Source: Flavobacteriaceae bacterium UBA5079
Lineage (GTDB): Bacteria; Bacteroidota; Bacteroidia; Flavobacteriales; Flavobacteriaceae
Assembly (NCBI GenBank): GCA_002414705.1
Contig: DIAL01000104.1
Span: 12,889 to 18,594 of the forward strand
Reading direction: 5' to 3'
DNA: 5,706 nt
Both the position numbers and the translations under genes were made by a program. The notes below the pieces were generated by a model. The model saw only the letters and a list, made by a program, of their open reading frames with translations. It was not told the DNA's origin and ran no database searches. Within the stretch, counting starts at the first letter, position 1. Every line of letters begins with the position of its first letter. Positions 1 to 5,420 of the stretch are shown here, piece by piece.

Positions 1-416
1 TTATGGAAACCCTCTATAATTTAGATACAGATTTTTCGGAATCCGATTTCTCTAGACTCTATATTGATGTGAAGCGTAGTTTAAACCAACGAAGTTTATT
101 ATTACTCTACACCAATTTTGAAACCTTGGATGCTTTACACAGACAGTTACCGTATTTACAAGCAATTGCCAAACACCATGTATTAGTAGTTATATTTTTT
201 GAGAATACGGAATTGGATAAACTCACACAGAAAGAATCGCAGAATACTTTTGAAATATTTGAAAAAACCATTGCCGAGAAATTTGTTTTCGAGAAGAAAC
301 TCATCATTAACGAATTACAAAAACACGGTATTCAAAGCATTTTAACACCTCCCGAAGATTTAACACTGAATACCATTAATAAGTATTTGGAAATTAAAGC
401 ACGTGGATTAATTTAA
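1..416 (+). CDS. DUF58 domain-containing protein, C-terminal part (5' end outside window)
   Basis: This is the 3' portion of a gene that enters from the left edge; the ATG at 3-5 is an internal methionine, not a likely start. The visible 137 residues match the C-terminal, von Willebrand A-like part of flavobacterial DUF58 proteins: a segment around SDFSRLYIDVKRSLNQRSLL, a hydrophobic strand HVLVVIFFENTEL (about residues 59-71), the stretch TIAEKFVFEKK, and the family's characteristic ending NTINKYLEIKARGLI. Full-length DUF58 proteins are normally about three times longer. In Bacteroidota these genes usually follow a MoxR-type AAA ATPase gene and are thought to act with it in envelope-related assembly or chaperone functions; the partner is not visible here. 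It appears to be the last gene of its unit, since 120 bases separate it from the next gene. The family call is confident; the biological role is not established. Confidence 0.85.
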   Translation, partial: METLYNLDTDFSESDFSRLYIDVKRSLNQRSLLLLYTNFETLDALHRQLPYLQAIAKHHVLVVIFFENTELDKLTQKESQNTFEIFEKTIAEKFVFEKKLIINELQKHGIQSILTPPEDLTLNTINKYLEIKARGLI

Positions 417-536
417 TACACATTTCTTGAACATTTTACAATCCATCCTAAAAAAGCGACAGTTCAGTTAGCTTACTTTTCAGAACATGAAGAATCATGA
501 TACATTTACAGCGTATTAATCTAAAAACCAACAATT

Positions 537-956
537 ATGAAAACGCTTGCAATTATTATCGCTTTGACCCTAACATCTTTTATATCTCATGCTCAGGATA
601 GTTTACAAAACCATACTATTACCGTTAAAGTGGTAAATCCATTAAACGCTAAAGGTCATGTATTAATAGGCTTACACTCATCTGATACATTTATGAAAGC
701 GGACGGAATCCAAAGTGCTAAAGTTAAAGTTATAGATGGTCAAGCCGTAGCTACTTTTGAAAATGTAAAATCAGGAAATTATGCTGTAATGGTAGTTCAT
801 GACGAAAATGATAATTTGCGTATGGATTTTGAAGCTAATGGTATGCCAAAGGAATCTTACGGAATGTCCAATAACCCAATGTTAATGGGACCACCAACCT
901 TTAATGATGCTAAATTTGAATTAAAAGAAGATTCAGAAATCAGTATTCGGTTTTAA
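537..956 (+). CDS. DUF2141 domain-containing secreted protein
   Basis: A 139-residue protein with an N-terminal signal peptide: MK, a hydrophobic run (LAIIIALTLTSFIS) and a likely cleavage after SHA at residue 19, leaving QDSLQN at the mature N-terminus. The mature part fits DUF2141 (PF09912): beta-rich, with the hallmark stretch VVHDENDNLRMDFE (86-99), then GMPKESYGMSNNP (102-114) and GPPTFNDAKFEL (118-129). Length is normal for the family. It should be exported to the periplasm or outer envelope; no lipobox cysteine is visible, so it is probably not a lipoprotein. Function is unknown. The gene stands alone, 120 bases after the DUF58 gene. A near-match to the Bacteroidota -7 element (TACATTTA, 501-508) lies about 30 bases before the ATG but has no clear -33 partner. 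Transcription should end at the hairpin at 976-1008. Confidence 0.88.
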   Translation: MKTLAIIIALTLTSFISHAQDSLQNHTITVKVVNPLNAKGHVLIGLHSSDTFMKADGIQSAKVKVIDGQAVATFENVKSGNYAVMVVHDENDNLRMDFEANGMPKESYGMSNNPMLMGPPTFNDAKFELKEDSEISIRF

Positions 957-975
957 ATTATAAAACACATAAAAA

Positions 976-1008
976 AAAGCGACCTGTATACAGTATGCAG
1001 GTCGCTTT
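976..1008. terminator. Bidirectional intrinsic terminator between DUF2141 gene and dps
   Basis: Perfect 11-bp inverted repeat AAAGCGACCTG / CAGGTCGCTTT around 11 bases, which can pair further (one G-T plus three A-T pairs) down to a CAG loop. On the plus strand it is followed by TTTCATTTTT; on the minus strand the arm runs into eight T residues (complement of 971-978). It sits in the short gap between two convergent genes, so it can end transcription from both sides. The 5' arm with its A-tract is identical to that of the hairpin at 2558-2581. Confidence 0.9.
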
Positions 1009-1030
1009 CATTTTTAATAAAAATCTAATA

Positions 1031-1516
1031 TTAAACGGTTTCGTTCAACCAAGCTTTCATCATCCAAACTGTTTTTTCTTGTTGAGTAATAAAATCACTC
1101 ATCATAGAATTAGTTCCTTCATCTCCTGCATTGCCTGATTTATTTAAAATTTGACGCTCAATTTTCAGCAATTCAGACAAAGAATCTACAATTAAGCGTA
1201 CCGTTTTTTCATCTTCTGAAACATGTTTTCCAACAGGTACCTTTGCTGCTTTAATATAATCGTCAAAGGTATGTAGTGGTGTTTCGCCTAATGTTAAAAT
1301 ACGTTCGGCAATTTCATCAACCTTTAAGTTAGCATCTGTATATAATTCTTCAAATTTCACATGCAAATCAAAAAAGCGTTTCCCTTTAATATTCCAGTGT
1401 ATACCTCTTAAGTTTTGATAATATACTTGAAAATTTGCTAATAAACCATTTAGGTCTTTTGCTATATCTTTTGTTTTTACGTGATCTAATCCTAATGTGT
1501 TTAATGTCATAATCAT
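1031..1516 (-). CDS. dps: Dps family DNA starvation/stationary-phase protection protein (ferritin-like)
   Basis: A 161-residue mini-ferritin. Dps proteins form hollow 12-subunit shells that oxidise Fe(II), preferentially with hydrogen peroxide, and store the iron, protecting DNA from Fenton chemistry. The inter-subunit ferroxidase ligands can be read directly: H40 in GIHWNIKG, H52 and E56 in FDLHVKFEELYTD, then D67 and E71 in VDEIAERI; the spacing matches E. coli H51/H63/D67/D78/E82, with Glu in place of the first Asp. The C-terminal helix (FITQQEKTVWMMKAWL) is also typical. There is no long lysine-rich N-terminal tail, so direct DNA binding of the E. coli kind is uncertain. Two in-frame ATGs are possible, at 1516 and at 1510 (giving MTLNTLGL); the second is a realistic alternative. 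The gene is divergent from oxyR, which suggests peroxide induction through OxyR, and it has a good -7 element at 1536-1543. Confidence 0.96.
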   Translation of the reverse strand: MIMTLNTLGLDHVKTKDIAKDLNGLLANFQVYYQNLRGIHWNIKGKRFFDLHVKFEELYTDANLKVDEIAERILTLGETPLHTFDDYIKAAKVPVGKHVSEDEKTVRLIVDSLSELLKIERQILNKSGNAGDEGTNSMMSDFITQQEKTVWMMKAWLNETV

Positions 1517-1535
1517 CTCATTTTTAAGTTCAAAG

Positions 1536-1543
1536 CAAATTTA
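1536..1543 (-). promoter_or_regulatory. Probable dps promoter, -7 element TAAATTTG
   Basis: Read on the minus strand, this is an exact match to the Bacteroidota -7 consensus TAnnTTTG, 19 bases before the ATG at 1516 and 25 before the ATG at 1510. It predicts a transcript start near 1530 and a short leader. No TTG-type -33 element is visible at the usual distance, as might be expected for a promoter that depends on an activator such as OxyR. That last point is inference. Confidence 0.55.
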
Positions 1544-1575
1544 AGATATATTTAAGCGCTTTAGTCATAAGTTTT

Positions 1576-1613
1576 ATTGATAGTTTTTATATTTTTATAA
1601 CCTAAATTGATAC
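1576..1613. promoter_or_regulatory. Candidate OxyR operator region (direct repeat ATTGATA, 30-bp period)
   Basis: In the 99-base gap between the divergent dps and oxyR genes, ATTGATAG (1576-1583) recurs as ATTGATAC (1606-1613), start to start 30 bp, about three helical turns. Between them lies the A/T inverted repeat TTATA-TTTT-TATAA (1587-1600). The block lies upstream of the predicted dps -7 element and overlaps the oxyR start, where a LysR-type regulator controlling both genes would be expected to bind. It does not match the E. coli OxyR box well, so the assignment rests on position and repeat structure only. Confidence 0.3.
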
Positions 1614-1615
1614 AG

Positions 1616-2554
1616 ATGACTATTACACAACTATATTACGTATTAGCAGTTGCTGAACAGCAAAATTTCACTAAAGCAGCAGAAACCTGTTTTGTTACGC
1701 AACCAACATTGAGTATGCAAATTCAGAAATTAGAAGACGAGTTAGATATTCTTATTTTTGATAGAAGTAAAAAACCTATAGAATTAACGGAAGTAGGCAA
1801 AAAAATTGTAAACCAGGCCAAGAATATTGTTAATGAATCCTACAGAATTCAAGATATTGTAGATCAGCAAAAAGGCTTTATTGGTGGCGAATTTAGGTTG
1901 GGAATTATTTCTACTATTATGCCAACATTACTTCCTATGTTTTTAAAAGCTTTCATAAAAAAATATCCAAAAATAAAACTAAAAATTGAAGAGCTTACCA
2001 CTGAAGAAATTATTTCACGTATAAAAGAGGGGCATTTAGATGCTGCTATAGCAGCTACACCACTGGGAAATGATTATATAAAAGAGCGCGTATTATATTT
2101 CGAGCCTTTTGTTGGTTATATTCCACAACATCATAGATTGCATACTCAAGGAAAACTTAACAGCTCTGAATTAGATATTGATGATATGCTATTACTGGAA
2201 GATGGACATTGTTTCAGAGATGGTGTAATTAATTTATGTAAAGCGTTTAAAAATCACAATGACGACTTGTTTCAGTTGGAAAGTGGTAGTATTGAAACCT
2301 TAATTAAGTTATCTGATGAAGGGCTTGGCATGACACTCCTTCCCTATTTACATACTTTAGATTTAAGTGATAAAGCTAAACTAAACTTACATTATTTTAA
2401 TGAGCCTTCACCAGCACGAGAAGTCAGTATACTTTACCATAAAAGCGAACTAAAAATGCAGATTATTGATGCCATGCATAGCGTAATTTCTGGTATTATT
2501 AGAGGTGCAATTGCATTTCAAAATGTTAATATAATTAGTCCACTTCCAAAATAA
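1616..2554 (+). CDS. oxyR: Hydrogen peroxide-sensing LysR-family transcriptional activator OxyR
   Basis: A 312-residue LysR-type regulator. The N-terminal winged helix-turn-helix is clear (TQLYYVLAVAEQQNFTKAAE, then CFVTQPTLSMQIQKLEDEL), followed by the linker helix and an effector domain from about residue 87. The OxyR signature LLEDGHCFRDGVINLC carries both redox cysteines as C-x8-C. With the ATG at 1616 they fall at C199 and C208, the same numbers as in E. coli OxyR, which supports this start over the in-frame TTG three codons upstream. GMTLLPYLH in the last third is also an OxyR-type stretch. In the family, peroxide drives a C199-C208 disulphide that switches DNA binding and activates catalase, peroxiredoxin and dps genes. 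It is divergent from dps with 99 bases between, so dps is the obvious local target and autoregulation is likely. A hairpin terminator follows directly after the stop codon. Confidence 0.95.
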   Translation: MTITQLYYVLAVAEQQNFTKAAETCFVTQPTLSMQIQKLEDELDILIFDRSKKPIELTEVGKKIVNQAKNIVNESYRIQDIVDQQKGFIGGEFRLGIISTIMPTLLPMFLKAFIKKYPKIKLKIEELTTEEIISRIKEGHLDAAIAATPLGNDYIKERVLYFEPFVGYIPQHHRLHTQGKLNSSELDIDDMLLLEDGHCFRDGVINLCKAFKNHNDDLFQLESGSIETLIKLSDEGLGMTLLPYLHTLDLSDKAKLNLHYFNEPSPAREVSILYHKSELKMQIIDAMHSVISGIIRGAIAFQNVNIISPLPK

Positions 2555-2557
2555 AAA

Positions 2558-2581
2558 AAAGCGACCATCATTGGTCGCTTT
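2558..2581. terminator. Bidirectional intrinsic terminator between oxyR and the small minus-strand gene
   Basis: Perfect 10-bp stem AAAGCGACCA / TGGTCGCTTT with a TCAT tetraloop, beginning four bases after the oxyR stop. The minus-strand side runs into an eight-T tract (complement of 2553-2560); the plus-strand side continues TTTGTTATTTATT. It lies between convergent genes and can serve both. Its A-tract and arm are the same 14 bases as at the hairpin downstream of dps. Confidence 0.9.
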
Positions 2582-2589
2582 GTTATTTA

Positions 2590-2775
2590 TTATGTTTTCA
2601 AGTATATTAAACATTGATCTAAATCTGGATTCTGCCTCACTAAAGATTCAATATATATTTTAAGTTCTTCAATTTCATAAGGTAGTAATCGCTGAAGGGC
2701 TTTTTGTACTTCTCTACAGAATAAGGTTGCATCAAAGCTTACTTTATTAAGAACGGTTTTAGTGTACTCGAACAT
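2590..2775 (-). CDS. Small conserved protein of unknown function (61 aa)
   Basis: A short gene encoding MFEYTKTVLNKVSFDATL and on to a C-terminus CLIYLKT. The protein looks all-helical: VSFDATLFCREVQKALQRLL, then YEIEELKIYIESLVRQ, with two cysteines (C20, C55) and no signal peptide or membrane segment. From memory it resembles small uncharacterised proteins common in Bacteroidota that begin MFEYTKTVL and contain LLPYEIEEL; I know no function for them. The frame is open to a TTG at 2796 and an ATG at 2787, but the TTG is part of a perfect -7 promoter element (2794-2801), so translation most likely starts at the ATG at 2775, or at 2787 if the message is almost leaderless. Codon use and the terminator placed just downstream (2558-2581) support a real gene. 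Confidence 0.72.
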   Translation of the reverse strand: MFEYTKTVLNKVSFDATLFCREVQKALQRLLPYEIEELKIYIESLVRQNPDLDQCLIYLKT

Positions 2776-2793
2776 TGCTCTTGCCATTTCTTT

Positions 2794-2801
2794 CAAATTT
2801 A
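2794..2801 (-). promoter_or_regulatory. Probable promoter of the small gene, -7 element TAAATTTG
   Basis: Exact match on the minus strand to the Bacteroidota -7 consensus TAnnTTTG, the same eight bases as at dps. It predicts a transcript start near 2789, leaving a leader of about 13 bases before the ATG at 2775. No clear TTG -33 element is seen upstream, where the sequence is mostly A/T. Confidence 0.45.
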
Positions 2802-2936
2802 AGGTTAAAAAAGTAGATTTATTTTATAGGCTCTTACTGTTTTTTGGTATCCATAAATATAGTAAAAAAAGAGATTGCTTTTTTTTTGTAAAGAAAACTT
2901 TAACACGCAGAATAAAATTTAAAGCATTAAACAAAA

Positions 2937-2967
2937 CTATAAACCTTTAATCCATTAAGGTTTATAG
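2937..2967 (-). terminator. Intrinsic terminator downstream of the TIGR00266 gene
   Basis: Perfect 11-bp inverted repeat CTATAAACCTT / AAGGTTTATAG around a 9-base loop, 35 bases past the stop codon of the minus-strand gene at 3002-3802. On the minus strand the stem is followed by TTTTGTTTAA. The stem is AT-rich with only three G-C pairs, so it is weaker than the other two hairpins in the window. The rest of the gap (2802-2936 and 2968-3001) is A/T-rich sequence in which I see no gene. Confidence 0.65.
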
Positions 2968-3001
2968 ATAATTTAAAATTGTTAATAGGTTGTTGAAAAA
3001 A

Positions 3002-3802
3002 TTAAAAACGATTATCACCATCCAATAAATTTCCCAATCCACCCAATATACTGCCTTCACCTTTATCTTTTCCTCCTCCTTGAGGAGCAGAAGCAAGGAC
3101 ACGACCTGCCAATCGGCTAAATGGTAAAGATTGTATATATACCGTTCCAGGACCTTGTAATCTAGCAAAAAACAAGCCTTCGCCTCCAAAAATGGTGTTT
3201 TTAATACCACCTACAAATTCCACATCATAATCTATACCTTGTGTAAAACCAACAATACAGCCTGTATCAACTCGAAGAATTTCACCTGGTTGTAAAACAC
3301 GTTTCGCCATAGTTCCGCCAGCGTGTACAAATGCCATTCCATCGCCTTCTAATTTTTGCATAATGAAACCTTCACCACCAAAAAGTCCGCGACCTAACCG
3401 CTTGCTGAATTCGATACCAATAGTAACGCCTTTTGCAGCGCATAAAAAGGCATCTTTCTGACAAATAAATTTTCCGCCAAATTCAGATAAATCTATCGGT
3501 AAAATTTTTCCTGGGTAAGGTGAAGCAAAACTGATGCGCTTTTTACCTACCAAATTATTATAAAAGGCTGTCATAAATAAACTTTCGCCTGTTAGAATAC
3601 GTTTTCCTGCTCCCAAAATAGAACCTATTAATCCTTTGTTTTTGGCAGAACCATCACCAAAAATAGTTTCCATTTGGATACCATCATCCATCATCATAAA
3701 ACTACCTGCTTCAGCAACAACACCTTCTTGAGGATCTAGCTCTATTTCAACATATTGCATTTCTTCGCCATAAATGACATAATCTATTTCGTGTGCATTC
3801 AT
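3002..3802 (-). CDS. TIGR00266 / AIM24 family protein
   Basis: A 266-residue protein of the TIGR00266 family (AIM24 domain, PF01987), a beta-rich, internally repetitive fold spread widely in bacteria and related to a yeast mitochondrial biogenesis protein. Family features in order: [19 protein letters not shown] near the N-terminus, METIFGDGS (about 44-52), [11 protein letters not shown] (70-80), [13 protein letters not shown] (93-105), [16 protein letters not shown] (140-155), [18 protein letters not shown] (168-185), [16 protein letters not shown] (204-219) and [11 protein letters not shown]. The tail from about 240 is glycine-rich and low-complexity ([10 protein letters not shown], then [16 protein letters not shown]). 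No signal peptide or membrane segment is visible, so it is likely cytoplasmic. The molecular function is not established. The gene is 126 bases downstream of a DUF4442 gene on the same strand, enough for its own promoter, though I find no good match there; a hairpin at 2937-2967 follows it. Confidence 0.92.
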   Translation of the reverse strand: MNAHEIDYVIYGEEMQYVEIELDPQEGVVAEAGSFMMMDDGIQMETIFGDGSAKNKGLIGSILGAGKRILTGESLFMTAFYNNLVGKKRISFASPYPGKILPIDLSEFGGKFICQKDAFLCAAKGVTIGIEFSKRLGRGLFGGEGFIMQKLEGDGMAFVHAGGTMAKRVLQPGEILRVDTGCIVGFTQGIDYDVEFVGGIKNTIFGGEGLFFARLQGPGTVYIQSLPFSRLAGRVLASAPQGGGKDKGEGSILGGLGNLLDGDNRF

Positions 3803-3928
3803 ATTTTAAGCATTTTTAAGATTGATACTTGTATTGGTTGTCAATTTTAATTATATGTTACAATTACGCGTATATTCTGAATAAATATTTCAAAATTTCA
3901 AGTAAAATTATTTACAATAAACTACCCT

Positions 3929-4384
3929 TTAGCGTTTTAGTTTCAGCGTCCATTCAAAATTAAATTGAGAAACTTCTATATTTTCGGAATTAGAACCAAC
4001 CACATGCATCCAGATAGTTTGTCCTTCGCCTGTTTCAATAGTCTTTTTTATGGCTTCATCTATTTTAAAGCCTTCTTTACAAATAAATGTGATTCGTCCT
4101 GTTGCTTTTTTAGAAAAACTAGCATTATTAGATGCTACCAACATGGATATATTTTTTCCACTGGCTCTAATTTTCTGCATCACTAAAGCTCCAGTTGTTA
4201 ATTCGGCTGCCATACCTTGAACAGCCCAAAACATAGATTTAAATGGATTTTGATTAATCCATCGGTGCTTAACTGTTACCACACATTGTTCAGAATTTAA
4301 AGATTTTGTTCGTACTCCAGTAAAGTAAGCGGCTGGCAATTTGAACATTAGAAACATATTAAGTTTACTAGGAGAAACAGTCAT
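3929..4384 (-). CDS. DUF4442 domain-containing protein (hotdog-fold, thioesterase-like)
   Basis: A 151-residue cytoplasmic protein of the DUF4442 family (PF14539), which belongs to the hotdog-fold superfamily of acyl-CoA thioesterases and related proteins. The most telling segment is NPFKSMFWAVQGMAAELTTG (46-65), corresponding to the central helix of the hotdog fold with its acidic residue (E61), preceded by the strand CVVTVKHRW and followed by the strand ATGRITFIC (94-102). Length is normal. Substrate is unknown; thioesterase activity is a family-level inference only. The ATG at 4384 is the farthest upstream good start. It is divergent from the DUF4870 gene across 142 bases and shares strand with the TIGR00266 gene downstream. 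A near-match to a -7 element (TATATTTA on the minus strand) lies just upstream, without a convincing -33. Confidence 0.85.
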   Translation of the reverse strand: MTVSPSKLNMFLMFKLPAAYFTGVRTKSLNSEQCVVTVKHRWINQNPFKSMFWAVQGMAAELTTGALVMQKIRASGKNISMLVASNNASFSKKATGRITFICKEGFKIDEAIKKTIETGEGQTIWMHVVGSNSENIEVSQFNFEWTLKLKR

Positions 4385-4466
4385 TTGATCTATTATTTTT
4401 CATAAATATATTGAAAATAAACGGATTCTTATTTGTTAATTTTATGTTAAATTTAAGTACTTTGTA

Positions 4467-4498
4467 TTGCATAATACCTTCCTTTAGATATATATTTG
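4467..4498 (+). promoter_or_regulatory. Probable promoter of the DUF4870-padR-pspC cluster
   Basis: TTG at 4467-4469, a 21-base spacer, and TATATTTG at 4491-4498 form a complete match to the Bacteroidota (Flavobacterium-type) promoter, TTG plus TAnnTTTG. The predicted transcript start is near 4503, giving a leader of about 25 bases before the ATG at 4527. This is the only place in the window where both elements are seen at a normal distance. Confidence 0.65.
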
Positions 4499-4526
4499 CA
4501 TAAGAAACTATTATATACTTTTTAAA

Positions 4527-4973
4527 ATGATTGATAACCACCAAAAAAATATAGCCACATTTATTCACTTATCTACCTTTTCAAGATTTATGATTCCCTT
4601 TGGAAATTTCATTGGGCCATTAGTTTTGTGGGTTATGAATAAAGATAAATCGGAATTTGTAGACACACATGGAAAGCAAGCTATTAATTTTCAAATGAGC
4701 ATTTTATTATATGCTTTAATTATTGGGATGATTACCGTTCCGTTTTTCATTTTCAATTTATTTACTGGTTTAGATTTATTGGATTTTAACATGTTTGATA
4801 GTATTCAAATTAACATCAGTAAACCTTCACCGCTACTTTACATAACAGGTGGATTAGGATTTTTAGCCGTAATAGGATTTATTTTAGAATTGGTTTTTAT
4901 AGTAAAAGCCGCTTTATCGGCAAGAGATGGAGAAGCATTTCAATATCCTTTAACAATTAAGTTTTTAAAATAA
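4527..4973 (+). CDS. DUF4870 domain-containing membrane protein
   Basis: A 148-residue inner-membrane protein of the DUF4870 family (PF09685, Tic20-like). It has three hydrophobic segments, at about residues 19-38, 56-80 and 103-128. The family signature FVDTHGKQAINFQ (44-56) sits between the first two, and the C-terminus ends in the typical ARDGEAFQYPLTIKFLK (132-148). A region of about 20 residues before the third segment (GLDLLDFNMFDSIQINISKP) is an insert-like loop on one side of the membrane. Function is unknown. It is the first gene of a plus-strand cluster with padR and a PspC-type gene, an association common in flavobacteria as far as I recall, and it has a complete promoter in front. 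The gap to padR is 108 bases and holds a possible micro-ORF. Confidence 0.9.
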   Translation: MIDNHQKNIATFIHLSTFSRFMIPFGNFIGPLVLWVMNKDKSEFVDTHGKQAINFQMSILLYALIIGMITVPFFIFNLFTGLDLLDFNMFDSIQINISKPSPLLYITGGLGFLAVIGFILELVFIVKAALSARDGEAFQYPLTIKFLK

Positions 4974-5007
4974 TCAGTAGTATTTCATCAATAAAATTAA
5001 TCAAAAA

Positions 5008-5085
5008 ATGAACAGTTTAAAAAAATCATTAAGAAAAACGAGCTTTAAGCGGTTTGGCTTAATTAAAATTAAAAGACACGTATGA
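5008..5085 (+). CDS. Possible micro-ORF: 25-residue basic peptide overlapping the padR start
   Basis: In the gap between the DUF4870 gene and padR, an ATG opens a frame reading MNSLKKSLRKTSFKRFGLIK and ending IKRHV. Its TGA stop overlaps the padR ATG as ATGA, the usual arrangement for translational coupling. The peptide has ten lysines and arginines in 25 residues and no acidic residue, with a short hydrophobic stretch (FGLI) but no membrane segment. It could be a small protein, a leader peptide that sets padR translation, or chance in an A-rich stretch. I do not recognise a family. The exact overlap is the main argument for it. Confidence 0.35.
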   Translation: MNSLKKSLRKTSFKRFGLIKIKRHV

Positions 5086-5420
5086 AAATAGAAAACACAA
5101 AAGCACAAATGCGTAAAGGTGTTTTAGAGTATTGTATTCTTTCGGTATTAAAAGATGATGACGCTTATGTTGCCGAAATATTAGACACTTTAAAAGATGC
5201 CAAATTGCTGGTTGTGGAAGGTACCATTTATCCGCTACTTACCAGACTAAAAAACGCCGGACTTCTTAATTATCGTTGGGAAGAATCCACATCTGGACCA
5301 CCAAGAAAATACTATGGTCTTACCGAAACCGGCAAGTTGTTTTTAAATGAATTAACCACAACTTGGAACGAATTACAAAATGCAGTTAATATAGTAACCA
5401 GTCAAAAAAACACGAAATAA
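5082..5420 (+). CDS. PadR family transcriptional regulator
   Basis: A 112-residue short (subfamily 2 type) PadR repressor. The winged helix-turn-helix spans about residues 10-84: the first helix RKGVLEYCILSVL, the segment YVAEILDTL, the recognition helix region VEGTIYPLLTRLKNAGLL (45-62), and the wing with the PadR hallmark SGPPRKYYGLTETG (71-84). A C-terminal dimerisation helix follows (LFLNELTTTWNELQNAVNIV). PadR proteins are dimeric repressors that often control a neighbouring membrane-protein operon. The gene overlaps both neighbours: its ATG overlaps the micro-ORF stop, and its TAA overlaps the next ATG (TAATG). It should therefore be made together with the PspC-type protein that follows, and probably controls this cluster; I could not identify an operator. 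Confidence 0.94.
   Translation: MKIENTKAQMRKGVLEYCILSVLKDDDAYVAEILDTLKDAKLLVVEGTIYPLLTRLKNAGLLNYRWEESTSGPPRKYYGLTETGKLFLNELTTTWNELQNAVNIVTSQKNTK

Noticed and set aside
3..5. ATG as the start of the first gene
   Set aside because: The residues that follow align with the interior of DUF58 proteins, so the methionine is internal and the true start lies left of the window.
107..307. Minus-strand reading frame of 66 codons
   Set aside because: Antisense shadow inside the DUF58 gene.
450..480. Possible terminator after the DUF58 gene, beginning AAAAAAGCGAC
   Set aside because: The arm resembles the two good terminators, but only AAGC/GCTT plus interrupted A-T pairs can form; there is no proper stem.
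1580..1616. E. coli-type OxyR box (four ATAG/CTAT quartets with 7-base spacers)
   Set aside because: Only the first quartet (ATAG, 1580-1583) matches fully; the other three positions match about half the bases, no better than expected in A/T-rich DNA.
2864..2885. A/T hairpin AAAAAAAG...CTTTTTTT
   Set aside because: Only one G-C pair, a chance product of A and T tracts; no gene end nearby on the right strand.
2762..2950. Plus-strand reading frame of 62 codons
   Set aside because: It overlaps the small gene's start antisense, then runs through homopolymer-rich A/T sequence and a terminator; composition is not protein-like.
2962..3210. Minus-strand reading frame of 82 codons
   Set aside because: Out-of-frame shadow of the TIGR00266 gene; low-complexity hydrophobic translation.
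3965..4186. Plus-strand reading frame of 73 codons
   Set aside because: Antisense to the DUF4442 gene, which is clearly the coding frame.
4368..4568. Minus-strand reading frame of 66 codons
   Set aside because: Covers the divergent promoter region and overlaps both DUF4442 and DUF4870 starts; translation is AT-driven and resembles nothing known to me.
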